In this document: piece after piece, positions 43,056 to 51,559 of the stretch
How positions within the stretch are numbered: the stretch's first letter is position 1
Layout: each line of letters begins with the position of its first letter
Source of the DNA: Acidobacteriaceae bacterium
Lineage (GTDB): Bacteria; Acidobacteriota; Terriglobia; Terriglobales; Acidobacteriaceae
Assembly: GCA_903642235.1 (NCBI GenBank)
Contig: CAHJWL010000001.1
Coordinates: forward strand, 62,001-126,000
Length of the DNA: 64,000 nucleotides
Direction of reading: 5' to 3'
The notes under the pieces: generated by a model
What the model was told of the DNA's origin: nothing
What the model saw: the letters and a program-made list of their open reading frames with translations, nothing else
The model's database searches: none
Translations under genes and position numbers: made by a program

Positions 43056-44099
43056 TTATTTGCTCTTCTTCTTTGGTTTTGTGGGGTTGGGTTCGGTTTT
43101 TACGCCTTCCTGAGCGGAGGCTCCGGGGCTGTTCGGGACGCTGCCCTGGAAGCGGGAGTGGAGGCCATCGCCGGGCTGGAGGGGCGAGATGCCGCCTTTT
43201 GCCATGAGCTGTGCGGCGATCTCATAGATCTCTTCGGGCGCGTAGTCGGGCGAGAAGAGGGTGCGGCTTTCTTCCATGACTGGACCTTCGGCGGCGTAGT
43301 CGGGAAGGCCCGGGAGAACTTCGAGCTCTTCGCCGTCGGCCCAGTCAGCGGGACCGGACCAGACGCCCTTGACGTCGGCGTACTCGCCATCCATGTTCCA
43401 GGTGTAGAGCTTGCGATGGGAGCCGATCTCCTGCCACTTGCGGGCTTCGGGGATCTTGGCGTCGTCGATGTTGGGGGTGGGGAGCATCTTGGTCACTTCG
43501 ACGCCGGTGATCTTGCGCAGGGCGAGCGCGTAGGCGGCCTGGTGAACGCCGCCGCGAACCATGAGGTAGCCGATGACATCGCGGGCGGCCTGGTTGGTGG
43601 TCATCTGGTAGCAGCGGTGTTTGTGCATGCGGGCGCCGGTCTCGAGGAAGAAGTTGTGCAGGAGATCAGTGACGAGATTACCGGAGGCAAAGACGTGCTG
43701 GCCGGACCAGAAGTGGCCCATCGAGTCCATGACCTGGTGGCCGCCGCCGCCGACGATGGTGTGGTGGGTGTTGCGGAGGTTGGCCGCTTCCTGCAGGGGA
43801 CCGGAGACCGGGTCGGCTTCGGGCACGGAGCCTTCGAGCATGAGGTTGATGGCGGTAGAGACGAGCTCGACGTGGCCGAGCTCTTCAGCGGTGATGCTGG
43901 CGATGAGGTCGTAGAAGGGCTTAAGCTTCTTCTTCTCTTTGAAGGCGAAGGACTGATGGAGGTAGTTGTTGAGGGTGGACATCTCGCCGAATTTGCCGCC
44001 GAGGAGCTCCTGGATGGCGGCGGCGCCATTGGGATCGGGGTTGGCTGGCTTTTGTAACGGGATGAGGAGCTTTTCAGAACGCATGAACATGAGGGGCAA
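43056..44099 (-). CDS. Manganese catalase
   Basis: This 347-residue protein has the di-manganese catalase helix bundle: GGKFGEMSTLNNYLHQSFAF, ITAEELGHVELVSTAINLML (Glu/His metal ligands) and FFLETGARMHKHRCYQMT, then RGGVHQAAYALAL. These enzymes disproportionate hydrogen peroxide without haem. The C-terminal 45 residues are Gly/Pro/Lys-rich. A second ATG at 44084 is possible. Coexistence with the catalase-fold haem protein and Dps gives at least three peroxide defences in this window. Confidence 0.93.
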   Translation of the reverse strand: MPLMFMRSEKLLIPLQKPANPDPNGAAAIQELLGGKFGEMSTLNNYLHQSFAFKEKKKLKPFYDLIASITAEELGHVELVSTAINLMLEGSVPEADPVSGPLQEAANLRNTHHTIVGGGGHQVMDSMGHFWSGQHVFASGNLVTDLLHNFFLETGARMHKHRCYQMTTNQAARDVIGYLMVRGGVHQAAYALALRKITGVEVTKMLPTPNIDDAKIPEARKWQEIGSHRKLYTWNMDGEYADVKGVWSGPADWADGEELEVLPGLPDYAAEGPVMEESRTLFSPDYAPEEIYEIAAQLMAKGGISPLQPGDGLHSRFQGSVPNSPGASAQEGVKTEPNPTKPKKKSK

Positions 44100-44320
44100 T
44101 CTCCTGGGCGAAGGCGCTGGATCGCGCGTGTTGAGGAAGGGGGGAGGGCTAGGAAGGTAGTTGACGTTCCTGCGAGGTGGGATGCCCTTCCGGGAGAGGG
44201 ATGGTCAGGGAAACCGCCAGCGGACGTTGATGCGGTCAAGATGAGCGGTGCGGGACGGAAGTAAACAATGGCCGCGGCACGCGGAGCCGGGCTAAACGAT
44301 GGCGGGTGCGCGCAGGCGAA

Positions 44321-44764
44321 TCAGGATCCTGTTCCCAGGAGCGAGAGAGTGGAGTCATCGCGCTGGCTGTTGAAGAAGGCGGCAAGTGCGGTGCGGAAGA
44401 GCGGAGTGTCAGGGTCGGCGACAGCGAAGAGCGTGAGCGAGGACTGGAACTTGAGATTGTCGGGAAAGGGGAAGATGTCCGCGACGGGGCGGTCGGGGTG
44501 GGTGAGGACGAGGCTGGTGCACTCACGGAGACGGGCGCCGAGGGTAGGGTGGGCGAGAAAGGCGGTGGCTTCGTCCATACTGCGGATGGCGAAGTGCTGC
44601 GCGGTGGGGCTGGAGCCGAGGCCGGCGATCTGCGGGAAGATGAACCACATCCAGTGCGAGCGCTTGCTGCCGGCGGTGAGCTCGGCGAGGACCTGGGGAT
44701 AGATGGGGGTCTGGGCGTCGACGAAGCGCTGCAGATGGAAGGGGTCGGTTGCAGTCTGGACCAT
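44321..44764 (-). CDS. DUF1810 protein
   Basis: The 147-residue product has the DUF1810 pattern: DPFHLQRFVDAQTPIYPQVL, AGSKRSHWMWFIFPQ, LGSSPTAQHFAIRSMDEA and FFNSQRDDSTLSLLG. The family is a small cytosolic fold of unknown function, with conserved Trp, His and Arg. ATG 44764 begins directly before the domain; the frame extends 15 codons upstream without need. It is divergent from ispE. Confidence 0.88.
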   Translation of the reverse strand: MVQTATDPFHLQRFVDAQTPIYPQVLAELTAGSKRSHWMWFIFPQIAGLGSSPTAQHFAIRSMDEATAFLAHPTLGARLRECTSLVLTHPDRPVADIFPFPDNLKFQSSLTLFAVADPDTPLFRTALAAFFNSQRDDSTLSLLGTGS

Positions 44765-44861
44765 GGAGAGCTCCTGCGCGGATTGGATGCAAGGGTGGAG
44801 GGAGGTCACTTGCTACCCCGTGCCGCGGGTTGGCGGACAGCGGGACCATAAAATCAAGGCT

Positions 44862-45977
44862 ATGGCTACGCGCGTGCGGTCGTTTGCGAAGATAAACCTG
44901 GGCCTGCGGATCGGGCCGGTGCGGGAGGATGGCTTTCACGGACTGGTGACGCTCTACCAGACTCTGGCTCTGCATGACTTTGTGACAGTGTCGGCACGGC
45001 GGGCGGAGACGACGCGGATTGCGATCCGGACGGAGCACCTGCGGGTACCGGTGGATGGGCGGAATACGGCGTGGCAGATGGTGGAGCGGGCGCTCCATGC
45101 GATGGGTGTGACGGCCGAGGTGGAGATCGGCATTGAGAAGCGGCTGCCGGTGCAGGGCGGTATGGGGGCGGGGAGCGCCAATGCTGCGGCGGCGCTGCTG
45201 GGGCTGGAGCGGGAGCTGGGGGCGAAGCTCCCGGAGGCGGAGCGGCTGCAGGTGGCGGCAGCGGTGGGGTCGGACGTGCCGCTGTTTCTGGTAGGCGGGG
45301 CGGTACTGGGGACGGGTCGCGGGGAGTGTGTGCGGGCGATGCCGGATCTGGGGTCCGACGAGGGCGGCGGGATTCCGTGTGTGGTCGCGGTGCCGCGGGC
45401 CGGGGTTTCGACGCCGATGGCCTTTCGGGAGTGGGATCGGCTGGTGCGGGAGGGCGGCAATTCAGCATTGACAGCGGCATCGGAACAACTTAGACTAGAA
45501 GAGTTGAGTTTCGCTTACACCTCCGTCTTCGGCTCTTCGGGCCACGCGGAGGGGCATCCAGATAGCCAGGATGCTGAGCCAGACACTTCCGGTATCAATC
45601 TTTCTTCTCCTCGTTCAGGCCTGCGGCCTTCCGAGCCTTCTGGAAGGCGGCGAGAGAGGGGAGGGGTTGATCTGGCGGAGAATACCCTTCTCGCGCTTGT
45701 CCGCACCGGGATCGAAAACGACTTTGAAGAGGTCGTGTTTTCGTTTCATCCCTCCCTGCGTTCAACCAAGCGACTTTTGATGGGTGAAGATTCCGGGCAG
45801 CCTGCGATGTATGCGGCGCTGTCGGGGTCGGGTTCGGCGCTCTTTGGGCTATATCGGTCCGCGGAGGACGCGCGAGCGGCTCAACAGCGCGTCCAAGTCT
45901 CAGGAACGGAGGCTCTCCTGACGGAGACCCTGCCGCGAGACAAGTATTGGGCGCGGATGGTTGACGAGGCAGACTGA
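44862..45977 (+). CDS. ispE: CDP-ME kinase (IspE) with lineage insert
   Basis: The 371-residue GHMP kinase phosphorylates 4-diphosphocytidyl-2-C-methyl-D-erythritol in the non-mevalonate isoprenoid pathway. SFAKINLGLRIG (substrate), PVQGGMGAGSANAAAALLGL (ATP loop; canonical PxxxGLGGGSSxAA) and ALSGSGSALFGLY (third motif) are visible. It is about 80 residues longer than E. coli IspE because of a Ser/Gly/Pro/Arg-rich insert at about residues 220-270. That insert includes SSPRSGLRPSEPSG and looks disordered; its DNA is AT-richer than its flanks. ATG 44862 is chosen since the frame upstream is antisense to DUF1810. Confidence 0.88.
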   Translation: MATRVRSFAKINLGLRIGPVREDGFHGLVTLYQTLALHDFVTVSARRAETTRIAIRTEHLRVPVDGRNTAWQMVERALHAMGVTAEVEIGIEKRLPVQGGMGAGSANAAAALLGLERELGAKLPEAERLQVAAAVGSDVPLFLVGGAVLGTGRGECVRAMPDLGSDEGGGIPCVVAVPRAGVSTPMAFREWDRLVREGGNSALTAASEQLRLEELSFAYTSVFGSSGHAEGHPDSQDAEPDTSGINLSSPRSGLRPSEPSGRRRERGGVDLAENTLLALVRTGIENDFEEVVFSFHPSLRSTKRLLMGEDSGQPAMYAALSGSGSALFGLYRSAEDARAAQQRVQVSGTEALLTETLPRDKYWARMVDEAD

Positions 45978-46076
45978 ACTTTCCTTGATGCGGTGCCGAT
46001 GACGAGGTGGCCGGAGGAAAAGGATGGGACTTCGCGGGTTAGACTAAAGAAGTTAGGACTTAGTGGTAGAACAGTA

Positions 46077-46113
46077 GGTCCTTCGACTGCGCTGCGCTCC
46101 GCTCAGGATCACA
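46077..46113. repeat. Possible dispersed CCTTCGACTGCG element
   Basis: GGTCCTTCGACTGCGCTGCG, continuing CTCCGCTCAGGATCACA, lies between ispE and the tRNA-Gln remnant. It has internal GCTGCGCTCCGC-type symmetry and the look of a short dispersed element. Only this copy was found in the window, so the call rests on its style alone. Confidence 0.35.
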
Positions 46114-46125
46114 AGAGTGCAGTTT

Positions 46126-46159
46126 TGGGCGATCGACTAATGGTAGGTCAAGTGCCTTT
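46126..46159 (+). pseudogene. Truncated 5' half of tRNA-Gln
   Basis: The first 34 bases repeat the start of the intact tRNA-Gln at 46227 with one difference (ACTAATGG versus ACTAACGG). Identity also covers about four bases before the gene and ends in the anticodon loop, after which unrelated GC-rich sequence follows. It cannot fold as a tRNA. It looks like the remnant of a tandem duplication. Confidence 0.8.
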
Positions 46160-46226
46160 CAGCCCACCGCGGCGAGCCGCGATGGGGCCCGAACCGACGG
46201 TTTGGGTTAGCTGGCGGTAGAGGTTT

Positions 46227-46300
46227 TGGGCGATCGACTAACGGTAGGTCAAGTGCCTTTGACGCACTTTGTCTAGGTTCGAATCCTAGTCGCCCAACCA
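46227..46300 (+). tRNA. tRNA-Gln (TTG anticodon), CCA encoded
   Basis: A 74-base cloverleaf folds with acceptor TGGGCGA/TCGCCCA, anticodon stem AGTGC/GCACT around CTTTGAC (anticodon TTG, glutamine), T stem CTAGG/CCTAG around TTCGAAT, and an encoded CCA end. The first base pair of the acceptor is U-A, usual for glutamine tRNAs. Confidence 0.93.
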
Positions 46301-46613
46301 AGAACCTCGAGGTTTGTCGAGGGAGGCGCTTCAGCAAGGCTCTGCGGTTTGAGCCTGGAGGCGCCGAGGAACGAGGGAGTCCGGGACAGGCAGCAACGTG
46401 CCGCCGGCGATGAGGTTGATTGATCCGCAGAGGCTTCGGCCGAGAACAACGAGCGGATGAGTGAGCGTTAGAGAGAACGACGTCAGTACCGGCAGTGCAT
46501 GGCAGTTTCGCAACAAGAAGTGATGTGCAGATGAGGTGACGGGGCCGCAACAAGGTCTCGGTATGACAGCAGGAAGAAGTCCCAAGGACAACAAGCCTGG
46601 AGGGTTTCACGTG
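46301..46613 (+). other. tRNA-Gln to prs gap; no gene seen
   Basis: A perfect 12-base palindrome AACCTCGAGGTT (46303-46314) directly follows the tRNA and may aid its termination or processing. No supported reading frame, further hairpin with a T-tract, or repeat was recognised in the remaining 300 bases. GGAGGG at about 46599 serves prs. Confidence 0.5.
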
Positions 46614-47801
46614 ATGGAACGAAACACGACTGCAGTTCTCTCCCTGAGTTCGGGGCAAGGTGAAGATGGAGAACCGACCTCTTTGCAGAGCCAAGTGGCG
46701 GCCGCGGCCAGGAACGGCGGACTGAACGGCGCTCCGGCAACGACCGGGGGCATAGTGCAGGGGCAGAACCCGGCTCCTGGAGGAAATGCAACAGTCGGAG
46801 CAAAGACGGTCCAGGATGCGAAACCCTCTCCGGAGAGGAAACGCACTGGCCGCCTGAGCGACGACAAGCGCTTCAAGATCTTTTCGGGCACGGCGAATAG
46901 AGAGCTGGCCGAGGAGATCTGCAAGTTTATCGGCGTCCCGATGGGCGAGACGCGGATGCAGCGATTCTCAGACGGCGAGATTTACTTTCAGCTGCTCGAG
47001 AATGTGCGTGGCGCGGATGTCTTCGTGGTGCAGCCGACGAGCTTTCCGGTCGACCAGCACCTGGTTGAGTTGCTGATCATGATTGATGCCTTGAAGCGAG
47101 CCTCGGCTGCGCGCATCACCGTTGTGATTCCGTATTACGGCTATGCGCGGCAGGATCGGAAAGACCGGCCGCGTGTGGCGATCTCCTCCAAGCTGGTGGC
47201 CGATCTGCTTACGACTGCCGGTGCGAACAGGGCACTGCTGGTCGATCTTCACGCAGCACAGATACAGGGTTTCTTCAACATTCCGGTGGATCACCTGTTC
47301 GCCAGCCCGGTGCTGGTGACGTACTTCCGGGACATGAACCTGCCGAACCTGACCGTGGTTTCGCCAGACGCGGGCGGTGTGGAGCGGGCGAGATTCTTTG
47401 CGAAAAAGCTGGATTCGCCTCTGGCAATTGTTGATAAGCGGCGCACGGACATCAACGTGACCGAGGTGATGAACGTGATCGGCGACGTGAGGGGGCGAAC
47501 CTGCCTGATCCTCGACGACATCATCGATACGGCGGGCACGATGGTGAAGACGGTTGAAGCATTGCTCGCACAGGGCGCCACGAAGGTGTATGCGTGTGCC
47601 TCGCACGCGGTGCTGAGCGGACCGGCGGTTGAAAGGATTGCGGCATCGCGGCTCGAGGAGCTGGTGGTGTCGAACACGATTCCGCTGCGTGAGGATGCGC
47701 GGCGGGTGGCGAAGATCAGGGTGCTTTCGATTGCGGGGCTGCTAGGTCGGGCGATTGAGAGTATTCACATGGAGACCAGCGTGAGTACGCTGTTCAATTA
47801 G
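46614..47801 (+). CDS. prs: Ribose-phosphate pyrophosphokinase with long N-terminal extension
   Basis: The enzyme makes PRPP from ribose 5-phosphate and ATP for nucleotide, His and Trp synthesis. The core starts near residue 87 (RFKIFSGTANRELAEEI) and includes FSDGEIYFQL, PYYGYARQDRKDRPR, VDLHAAQIQGFFNIPVDHL, VVSPDAGGVERA and the PRPP loop LILDDIIDTAGT. Residues 1-85 are an unusual extension rich in Gly, Ala, Thr and Pro with no fold signal. GGAGGG precedes ATG 46614 and there is no alternative in-frame start close to the core, so the extension is probably translated. It is followed 79 bases later by rplY. Confidence 0.93.
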   Translation: MERNTTAVLSLSSGQGEDGEPTSLQSQVAAAARNGGLNGAPATTGGIVQGQNPAPGGNATVGAKTVQDAKPSPERKRTGRLSDDKRFKIFSGTANRELAEEICKFIGVPMGETRMQRFSDGEIYFQLLENVRGADVFVVQPTSFPVDQHLVELLIMIDALKRASAARITVVIPYYGYARQDRKDRPRVAISSKLVADLLTTAGANRALLVDLHAAQIQGFFNIPVDHLFASPVLVTYFRDMNLPNLTVVSPDAGGVERARFFAKKLDSPLAIVDKRRTDINVTEVMNVIGDVRGRTCLILDDIIDTAGTMVKTVEALLAQGATKVYACASHAVLSGPAVERIAASRLEELVVSNTIPLREDARRVAKIRVLSIAGLLGRAIESIHMETSVSTLFN

Positions 47802-47880
47802 AAGCTTCCGGAGGGCGATCTCTGATCGTCCGCGGCAAACAAAGGGAGCGGCCGAAAGCCGTGCCCGAAAGAGAGAGACG

Positions 47881-48573
47881 ATGGCAGCGACACCGGTAGA
47901 AGCGATCCAGGGAACAGTTCGTGAGGGCAAGTTCAACAAGAATGCGGCGCGGCGTGTACGCGTCTCCGGTTTGATCCCGGCAGTAGTCTATGGCGCGGGC
48001 CTCGAGCCGATCGCGCTCACCGTAGACCCGAAGGCGGTGACCAAGATTCTGCACTCGGAGTCAGGTCACAATACGATCTTCGATCTGACGATTGCGGGCG
48101 GCGCGACGACAAAGGCGATGATCGTCGACTGGCAGAATGAGCCGATCAAGGGCAAGCTGCTGCATATCGACATGAAGCGCATCGCCATGAACAAGACGAT
48201 GACAGTGTCTGTGCCGATTACGTTAATCGGCGTACCTGTCGGCGTGCGGACACAGGGCGGCGTGCTCGATCAGATTCTGCGCGAAGTAGATGTCGAGTGC
48301 CTGCCGAGCGATATTCCGAGCCATCTGGACGTGGACGTGAGCGGCCTCGAGATGAATGGCGCCATCCACGTGGCGGATCTGCCGCACTCGGGCTCGGTGA
48401 AGTTCCTTGGAGCTGATGACGAGCTTGTGGCGCATGTGACCATGATGAAGGAAGAGGTTGAGGCGGAGGCTGCGGTTGCAGCACCAACCGGTGCCGAGCC
48501 CGAGGTGGCCAAGAAGGGCAAGGGCGATGAACCGGCTGCCCCTGCCGCAGACGCCAAGAGCACCAAGAAGTAG
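47881..48573 (+). CDS. rplY: 50S ribosomal protein L25/Ctc
   Basis: The 230-residue protein is the long (Ctc/TL5) form of L25, which binds 5S rRNA. The L25 part covers residues 1-95 (EAIQGTVREGKFNKNAARRVR, SGLIPAVVYG) and a C-terminal beta domain covers 96-190 (PITLIGVPVGVRTQGGVLDQ, EVDVECLPSDIPSHLDVDVS). The last 35 residues form an Ala/Lys/Glu-rich tail. It sits between prs and pth, the common bacterial order. Confidence 0.94.
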   Translation: MAATPVEAIQGTVREGKFNKNAARRVRVSGLIPAVVYGAGLEPIALTVDPKAVTKILHSESGHNTIFDLTIAGGATTKAMIVDWQNEPIKGKLLHIDMKRIAMNKTMTVSVPITLIGVPVGVRTQGGVLDQILREVDVECLPSDIPSHLDVDVSGLEMNGAIHVADLPHSGSVKFLGADDELVAHVTMMKEEVEAEAAVAAPTGAEPEVAKKGKGDEPAAPAADAKSTKK

Positions 48574-48603
48574 AGCTTTGCGAGTGCTGAAGGGAATGGC
48601 GGC

Positions 48604-49194
48604 GTGCGCTTGATTGTCGGTCTCGGGAATCCTGGGTTCGAGTATCAGTTCACGCCGCACAATGCCGGCTTTCTGGCGGTTGATCGCATTGCAGACGGTT
48701 GCGGTGCGGTGTTCGGGAACCGGCGAGGTCGAGCACTTACGGCAAAGGCGATGCTGGCGGGCGAAGAGGTGCTGCTGGCAAAGCCGGAGACGTTTATGAA
48801 CCTGAGCGGGCTGTCAGTAGCCGCGCTGGTTCGGGAGCTTGAGATCGGCGTTCCAAGTCAGGACCTGATTGTGTTGTATGACGAGTTGGCGTTTCCACTG
48901 GGCGAACTTCGCCTGAAGGAGCGTGGCTCGGCAAACGGGCACAACGGAGTGAAGTCGATCTCCGGGGCGCTTGGAACTGAAGAGTGGCTGCGCGTTCGGA
49001 TTGGTGTGGGCAAGCCCCCACTGCCGGATGGGCGAGAGATCAGATCGGGCGGCAAGGAGTATCTGCTGGCCCCGATGCGGCGGCAGGAGCTGGCCGTGAT
49101 GGATGAGGTGCTGGACCGGGCCCGGGAGATCGTGGAGGCGGTGATCCGAAAGGGATCCGCGGCTGCGATGAACGAGTTCAATCGAAGTGCCTAG
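48604..49194 (+). CDS. pth: Peptidyl-tRNA hydrolase
   Basis: The 196-residue enzyme frees tRNA from prematurely released peptidyl-tRNA. The N-terminal LIVGLGNPG, the catalytic histidine in HNAGF, LLAKPETFMNLSG, LYDELAFPLGELRLKERGSANGHNGVKSI and RIGVGKP are conserved. The start is GTG 48604; no suitable ATG precedes the first strand. It follows rplY by 30 bases and precedes rpsF. Confidence 0.95.
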   Translation: MRLIVGLGNPGFEYQFTPHNAGFLAVDRIADGCGAVFGNRRGRALTAKAMLAGEEVLLAKPETFMNLSGLSVAALVRELEIGVPSQDLIVLYDELAFPLGELRLKERGSANGHNGVKSISGALGTEEWLRVRIGVGKPPLPDGREIRSGGKEYLLAPMRRQELAVMDEVLDRAREIVEAVIRKGSAAAMNEFNRSA

Positions 49195-49328
49195 ATGTTC
49201 GTTCTCTGTTGTTTGCTGTTGATGTGGGTTCGCGAGGTGTGCGGGTCCTGAGGCTTTATTCCAAACCGATTCGGCGGTGGTAAGCCGGACGGTGCGAAGC
49301 AGAACTTCGCAGAAAGAAGTAGATAGAC

Positions 49329-49829
49329 ATGGATGAGATCAAGCGCAGTTACGAGGTGATGTTCATTGTTCGGCCGGATATGGAAGAGGCCGATCTGGAC
49401 AAGCTGATCGAGGGCTTTTCCGGGAACGTAACGAACGGCGGCGGAGAGGTAAAGTCTGTCGAGAAGATGGGCCGCCGGCGGTTGGCCTACACGGTCCGCA
49501 AGTTCAATGATGGCCTGTATGTGTTGATGACGATCGGCGCGGTTGGATCGCTGATCGGCGAGATTGAGCGCCGGCTGAGAGTTTCCGAGCAGGTCATCAA
49601 GTTCATCACGGTTCGGATGGACGAGGAAGAGAAGCGGCTGGCGAAGGTGAAGGCTCTGCGGGACAGCAAGGTAAAGCGCAGCGCGCTGCCACAGCAGCAG
49701 CCGGCAGCAGCAGCAGCACCGGCGGCAGAGAGCACGGCAGCAGCGCCTGAGACGGCGGCCCCGGCCGCAGCGGAACTGGCGCCCGTCGAGGCGAGCGCGC
49801 CAGCGGAGATCTCACCGGTCACGGCCTAA
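49329..49829 (+). CDS. rpsF: 30S ribosomal protein S6
   Basis: Residues 1-105 are the S6 fold (YEVMFIVRPDMEEADLDKL, GRRRLAYTVRKFNDGLYVLM, VIKFITVRMDE). Residues 110-166 are an Ala/Pro-rich low-complexity tail that roughly doubles the usual extension. S6 binds the central domain of 16S rRNA together with S18, encoded next. An AGAAAGAAG stretch lies ahead of ATG 49329. Confidence 0.95.
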   Translation: MDEIKRSYEVMFIVRPDMEEADLDKLIEGFSGNVTNGGGEVKSVEKMGRRRLAYTVRKFNDGLYVLMTIGAVGSLIGEIERRLRVSEQVIKFITVRMDEEEKRLAKVKALRDSKVKRSALPQQQPAAAAAPAAESTAAAPETAAPAAAELAPVEASAPAEISPVTA

Positions 49830-49988
49830 GGCGGCTTAGAGATGTTGCGGCGTGAGGTTGCTCTCACGGCTGCGAGGAACTGAACTGCCGAGGATGCTTC
49901 CGGCTATCTGTAGTCTGGATGGCTGTTCAGAGATGCCAATGCGTATCTGGAGCGGACCGAGGCCGAACCGACGAGAGAGGATTTCACG

Positions 49989-50366
49989 ATGGCTGACGAG
50001 ACAAACAGCACGGCGCCCGCGGGCGAAGCGACACAGGCACCCGCGCAGGCGGCTGCACCCTACACACCACGGCTCGCAGGTGGGCCTGGCGGTCCTGGCG
50101 GCGCTCGCCCGCCGCGCACCGGTGGACCGGGCGGTCCGGGGGGACGTAAGTTCTTCCGGCGCAAGAAGGTCTGCAAGTTCTGCACGGAGAAGATCGACGC
50201 GATCTCCTATCGCGATGTGCGGCTGCTGCAGGGCTTCGTGGCGGAGCGGGGCAAGATTGTTCCGCGCCGGCTGACGGGTGTCTGTACGCGCCACCAACGC
50301 AAGTTGAGCCTGGCGATCAAGCAGTCGCGCAACATCGCCCTGCTGGCGTTTGCGGCTCGCTTCTAA
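49989..50366 (+). CDS. rpsR: 30S ribosomal protein S18 with Gly/Pro-rich N-terminus
   Basis: The conserved S18 domain starts near residue 57 (RRKKVCKFC) and includes [19 protein letters not shown] and [21 protein letters not shown]. The CKFC...CTRH cysteines and histidine indicate the zinc-binding form. The first 56 residues are Gly/Pro/Ala-rich with repeated GGPGGPGG, an extension absent from E. coli S18. ATG 49989 follows a GAGAGGA stretch (49974-49980). It lies between rpsF and rplI. Confidence 0.94.
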   Translation: MADETNSTAPAGEATQAPAQAAAPYTPRLAGGPGGPGGARPPRTGGPGGPGGRKFFRRKKVCKFCTEKIDAISYRDVRLLQGFVAERGKIVPRRLTGVCTRHQRKLSLAIKQSRNIALLAFAARF

Positions 50367-50414
50367 CCTCCCCACCGGATCTATCCGGCATGCACGATGA
50401 TTTGGAGATCTGCA

Positions 50415-50885
50415 ATGGAAGTCATTCTGAAGGAAGATGTAAACAAGCTGGGACACCGCGGCGACGTGGTGAAGGTTGCGGACGGGTATGGCCGCAACTA
50501 CCTGCTGCCAGGCAAGCTGGCGATTGAAGCGACGGCGGCGAACCGGGTCGTGATCGAGCAGATGAAGGCCTCTGCTGTACGGAAGACGGCCAAGGAGAAG
50601 GTGGCGGCGGAGATGCAGGCGACGGAGCTTTCGGCCGTTGAGCTTTCGTTTGAACGCAAGGTAGGCGAAAACGACCAGCTGTTCGGGTCAGTAACCTCCT
50701 CCGACATCGCGCAAGCTCTGGAGCAAAAGGGCTACACGATTGATCGTCGCAAGATCTCGCTTGAGGAGCCGCTGCGCAGCCTGGGCGAGTACCACGTTCC
50801 GGTCAAGCTGCATCGGGATGTCACAGCGCATGTGAAGGTAACGGTGGCAGGCGACCAGCCGGTAGCTGCCGCAGCGACCGCGTAA
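50415..50885 (+). CDS. rplI: 50S ribosomal protein L9
   Basis: The 156-residue protein has the L9 N-terminal domain (MEVILKEDVNKLGHRGDVV, VADGYGRNYLLPGKLAIEAT), a long connecting helix (residues 40-75) and a C-terminal domain (LFGSVTSSDIAQAL). GGAG precedes ATG 50415. The last residues are Ala-rich. A strong terminator follows, so this closes the ribosomal-protein operon. Confidence 0.95.
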   Translation: MEVILKEDVNKLGHRGDVVKVADGYGRNYLLPGKLAIEATAANRVVIEQMKASAVRKTAKEKVAAEMQATELSAVELSFERKVGENDQLFGSVTSSDIAQALEQKGYTIDRRKISLEEPLRSLGEYHVPVKLHRDVTAHVKVTVAGDQPVAAAATA

Positions 50886-50905
50886 CTTCGCACTTCTGAG
50901 CAGTA

Positions 50906-50953
50906 AAACAAGCCGCCCGCCGGATCTCGATGAGAACGGCGGGCGGCTTGTTT
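50906..50953 (+). terminator. Intrinsic terminator after rplI
   Basis: AAACAAGCCGCCCGCC (50906-50921) pairs with GGCGGGCGGCTTGTTT (50938-50953) across a 16-base loop. GC-rich stem with a T run at the 3' side, 20 bases after the rplI stop. Confidence 0.9.
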
Positions 50954-51054
50954 AAAGATTGCGTTCAGCTGTTGGCGTACGTCGTGTCGGAGCTGTTTTT
51001 TGTGCGCGGGCGTGGACCAGAGGGGTTAGGAGACGGCGTTGCTAGACTTCCACT

Positions 51055-51543
51055 ATGAGTGCACCACGATCGTTGCTGCTCTTTGACAGAGACGAGGAGC
51101 CTTCAAGCTGGAACGAGCGGATGCTTGCCGGGGAGTACGCCGTGCATGCGTCGGCTGAGGCGGAGGGACTCTCCGCGCAAGGGCCATCCTGTCTGGTCTT
51201 CGGCTCCCTCGAGGAGGCTGAGGCCTACGCGCGCCAGCGCGCCGCGGCACAGCCGAGACTTCGACTGCGCATCTACGATCACCAGGGTTTTATAGGCAAG
51301 CCGGTCCTTGAGGTTCGCGGCGAACAGCACCGGGGGGAGAGCGAGATCTCTGCGCGATTCCGGCGATGGATGGGTAGCGCACTTTTTCTCGGCGGAGCTG
51401 CTCTGGTGCTCTATGACTGGAGCACAGATTTCGCAAAGACATGGCCAGCGACGATCGGGTTCCGGCTGGTCCTGCCAGGTCTTTTTCTGCTGCTGACAGA
51501 GCTCGTTCTCGTTCTGGTTGCGCGCCGCAAGGTTCGGGGCTGA
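51055..51543 (+). CDS. Small membrane protein of unknown function
   Basis: The 162-residue product has a soluble N-terminal half (about 1-100, with CLVFGSLEEAEAYARQRAAAQP and RLRIYDHQGFIGKPVLEV) and two hydrophobic helices near 108-122 and 135-155 followed by a basic end. No family was recognised. It lies directly before the antiporter gene with a 16-base gap between stop and start, so the two are probably co-transcribed. Confidence 0.65.
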   Translation: MSAPRSLLLFDRDEEPSSWNERMLAGEYAVHASAEAEGLSAQGPSCLVFGSLEEAEAYARQRAAAQPRLRLRIYDHQGFIGKPVLEVRGEQHRGESEISARFRRWMGSALFLGGAALVLYDWSTDFAKTWPATIGFRLVLPGLFLLLTELVLVLVARRKVRG

Positions 51544-51559
51544 GACTCGTGGCGCCACG

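Noticed and set aside
45993..46220. 75-codon frame between ispE and tRNA-Gln
   Set aside because: It spans the dispersed element and the broken tRNA copy, with no family resemblance.
46126..46300. Integration site of a mobile element at tRNA-Gln
   Set aside because: The duplicated part is the 5' half and no integrase or mobile gene lies nearby.
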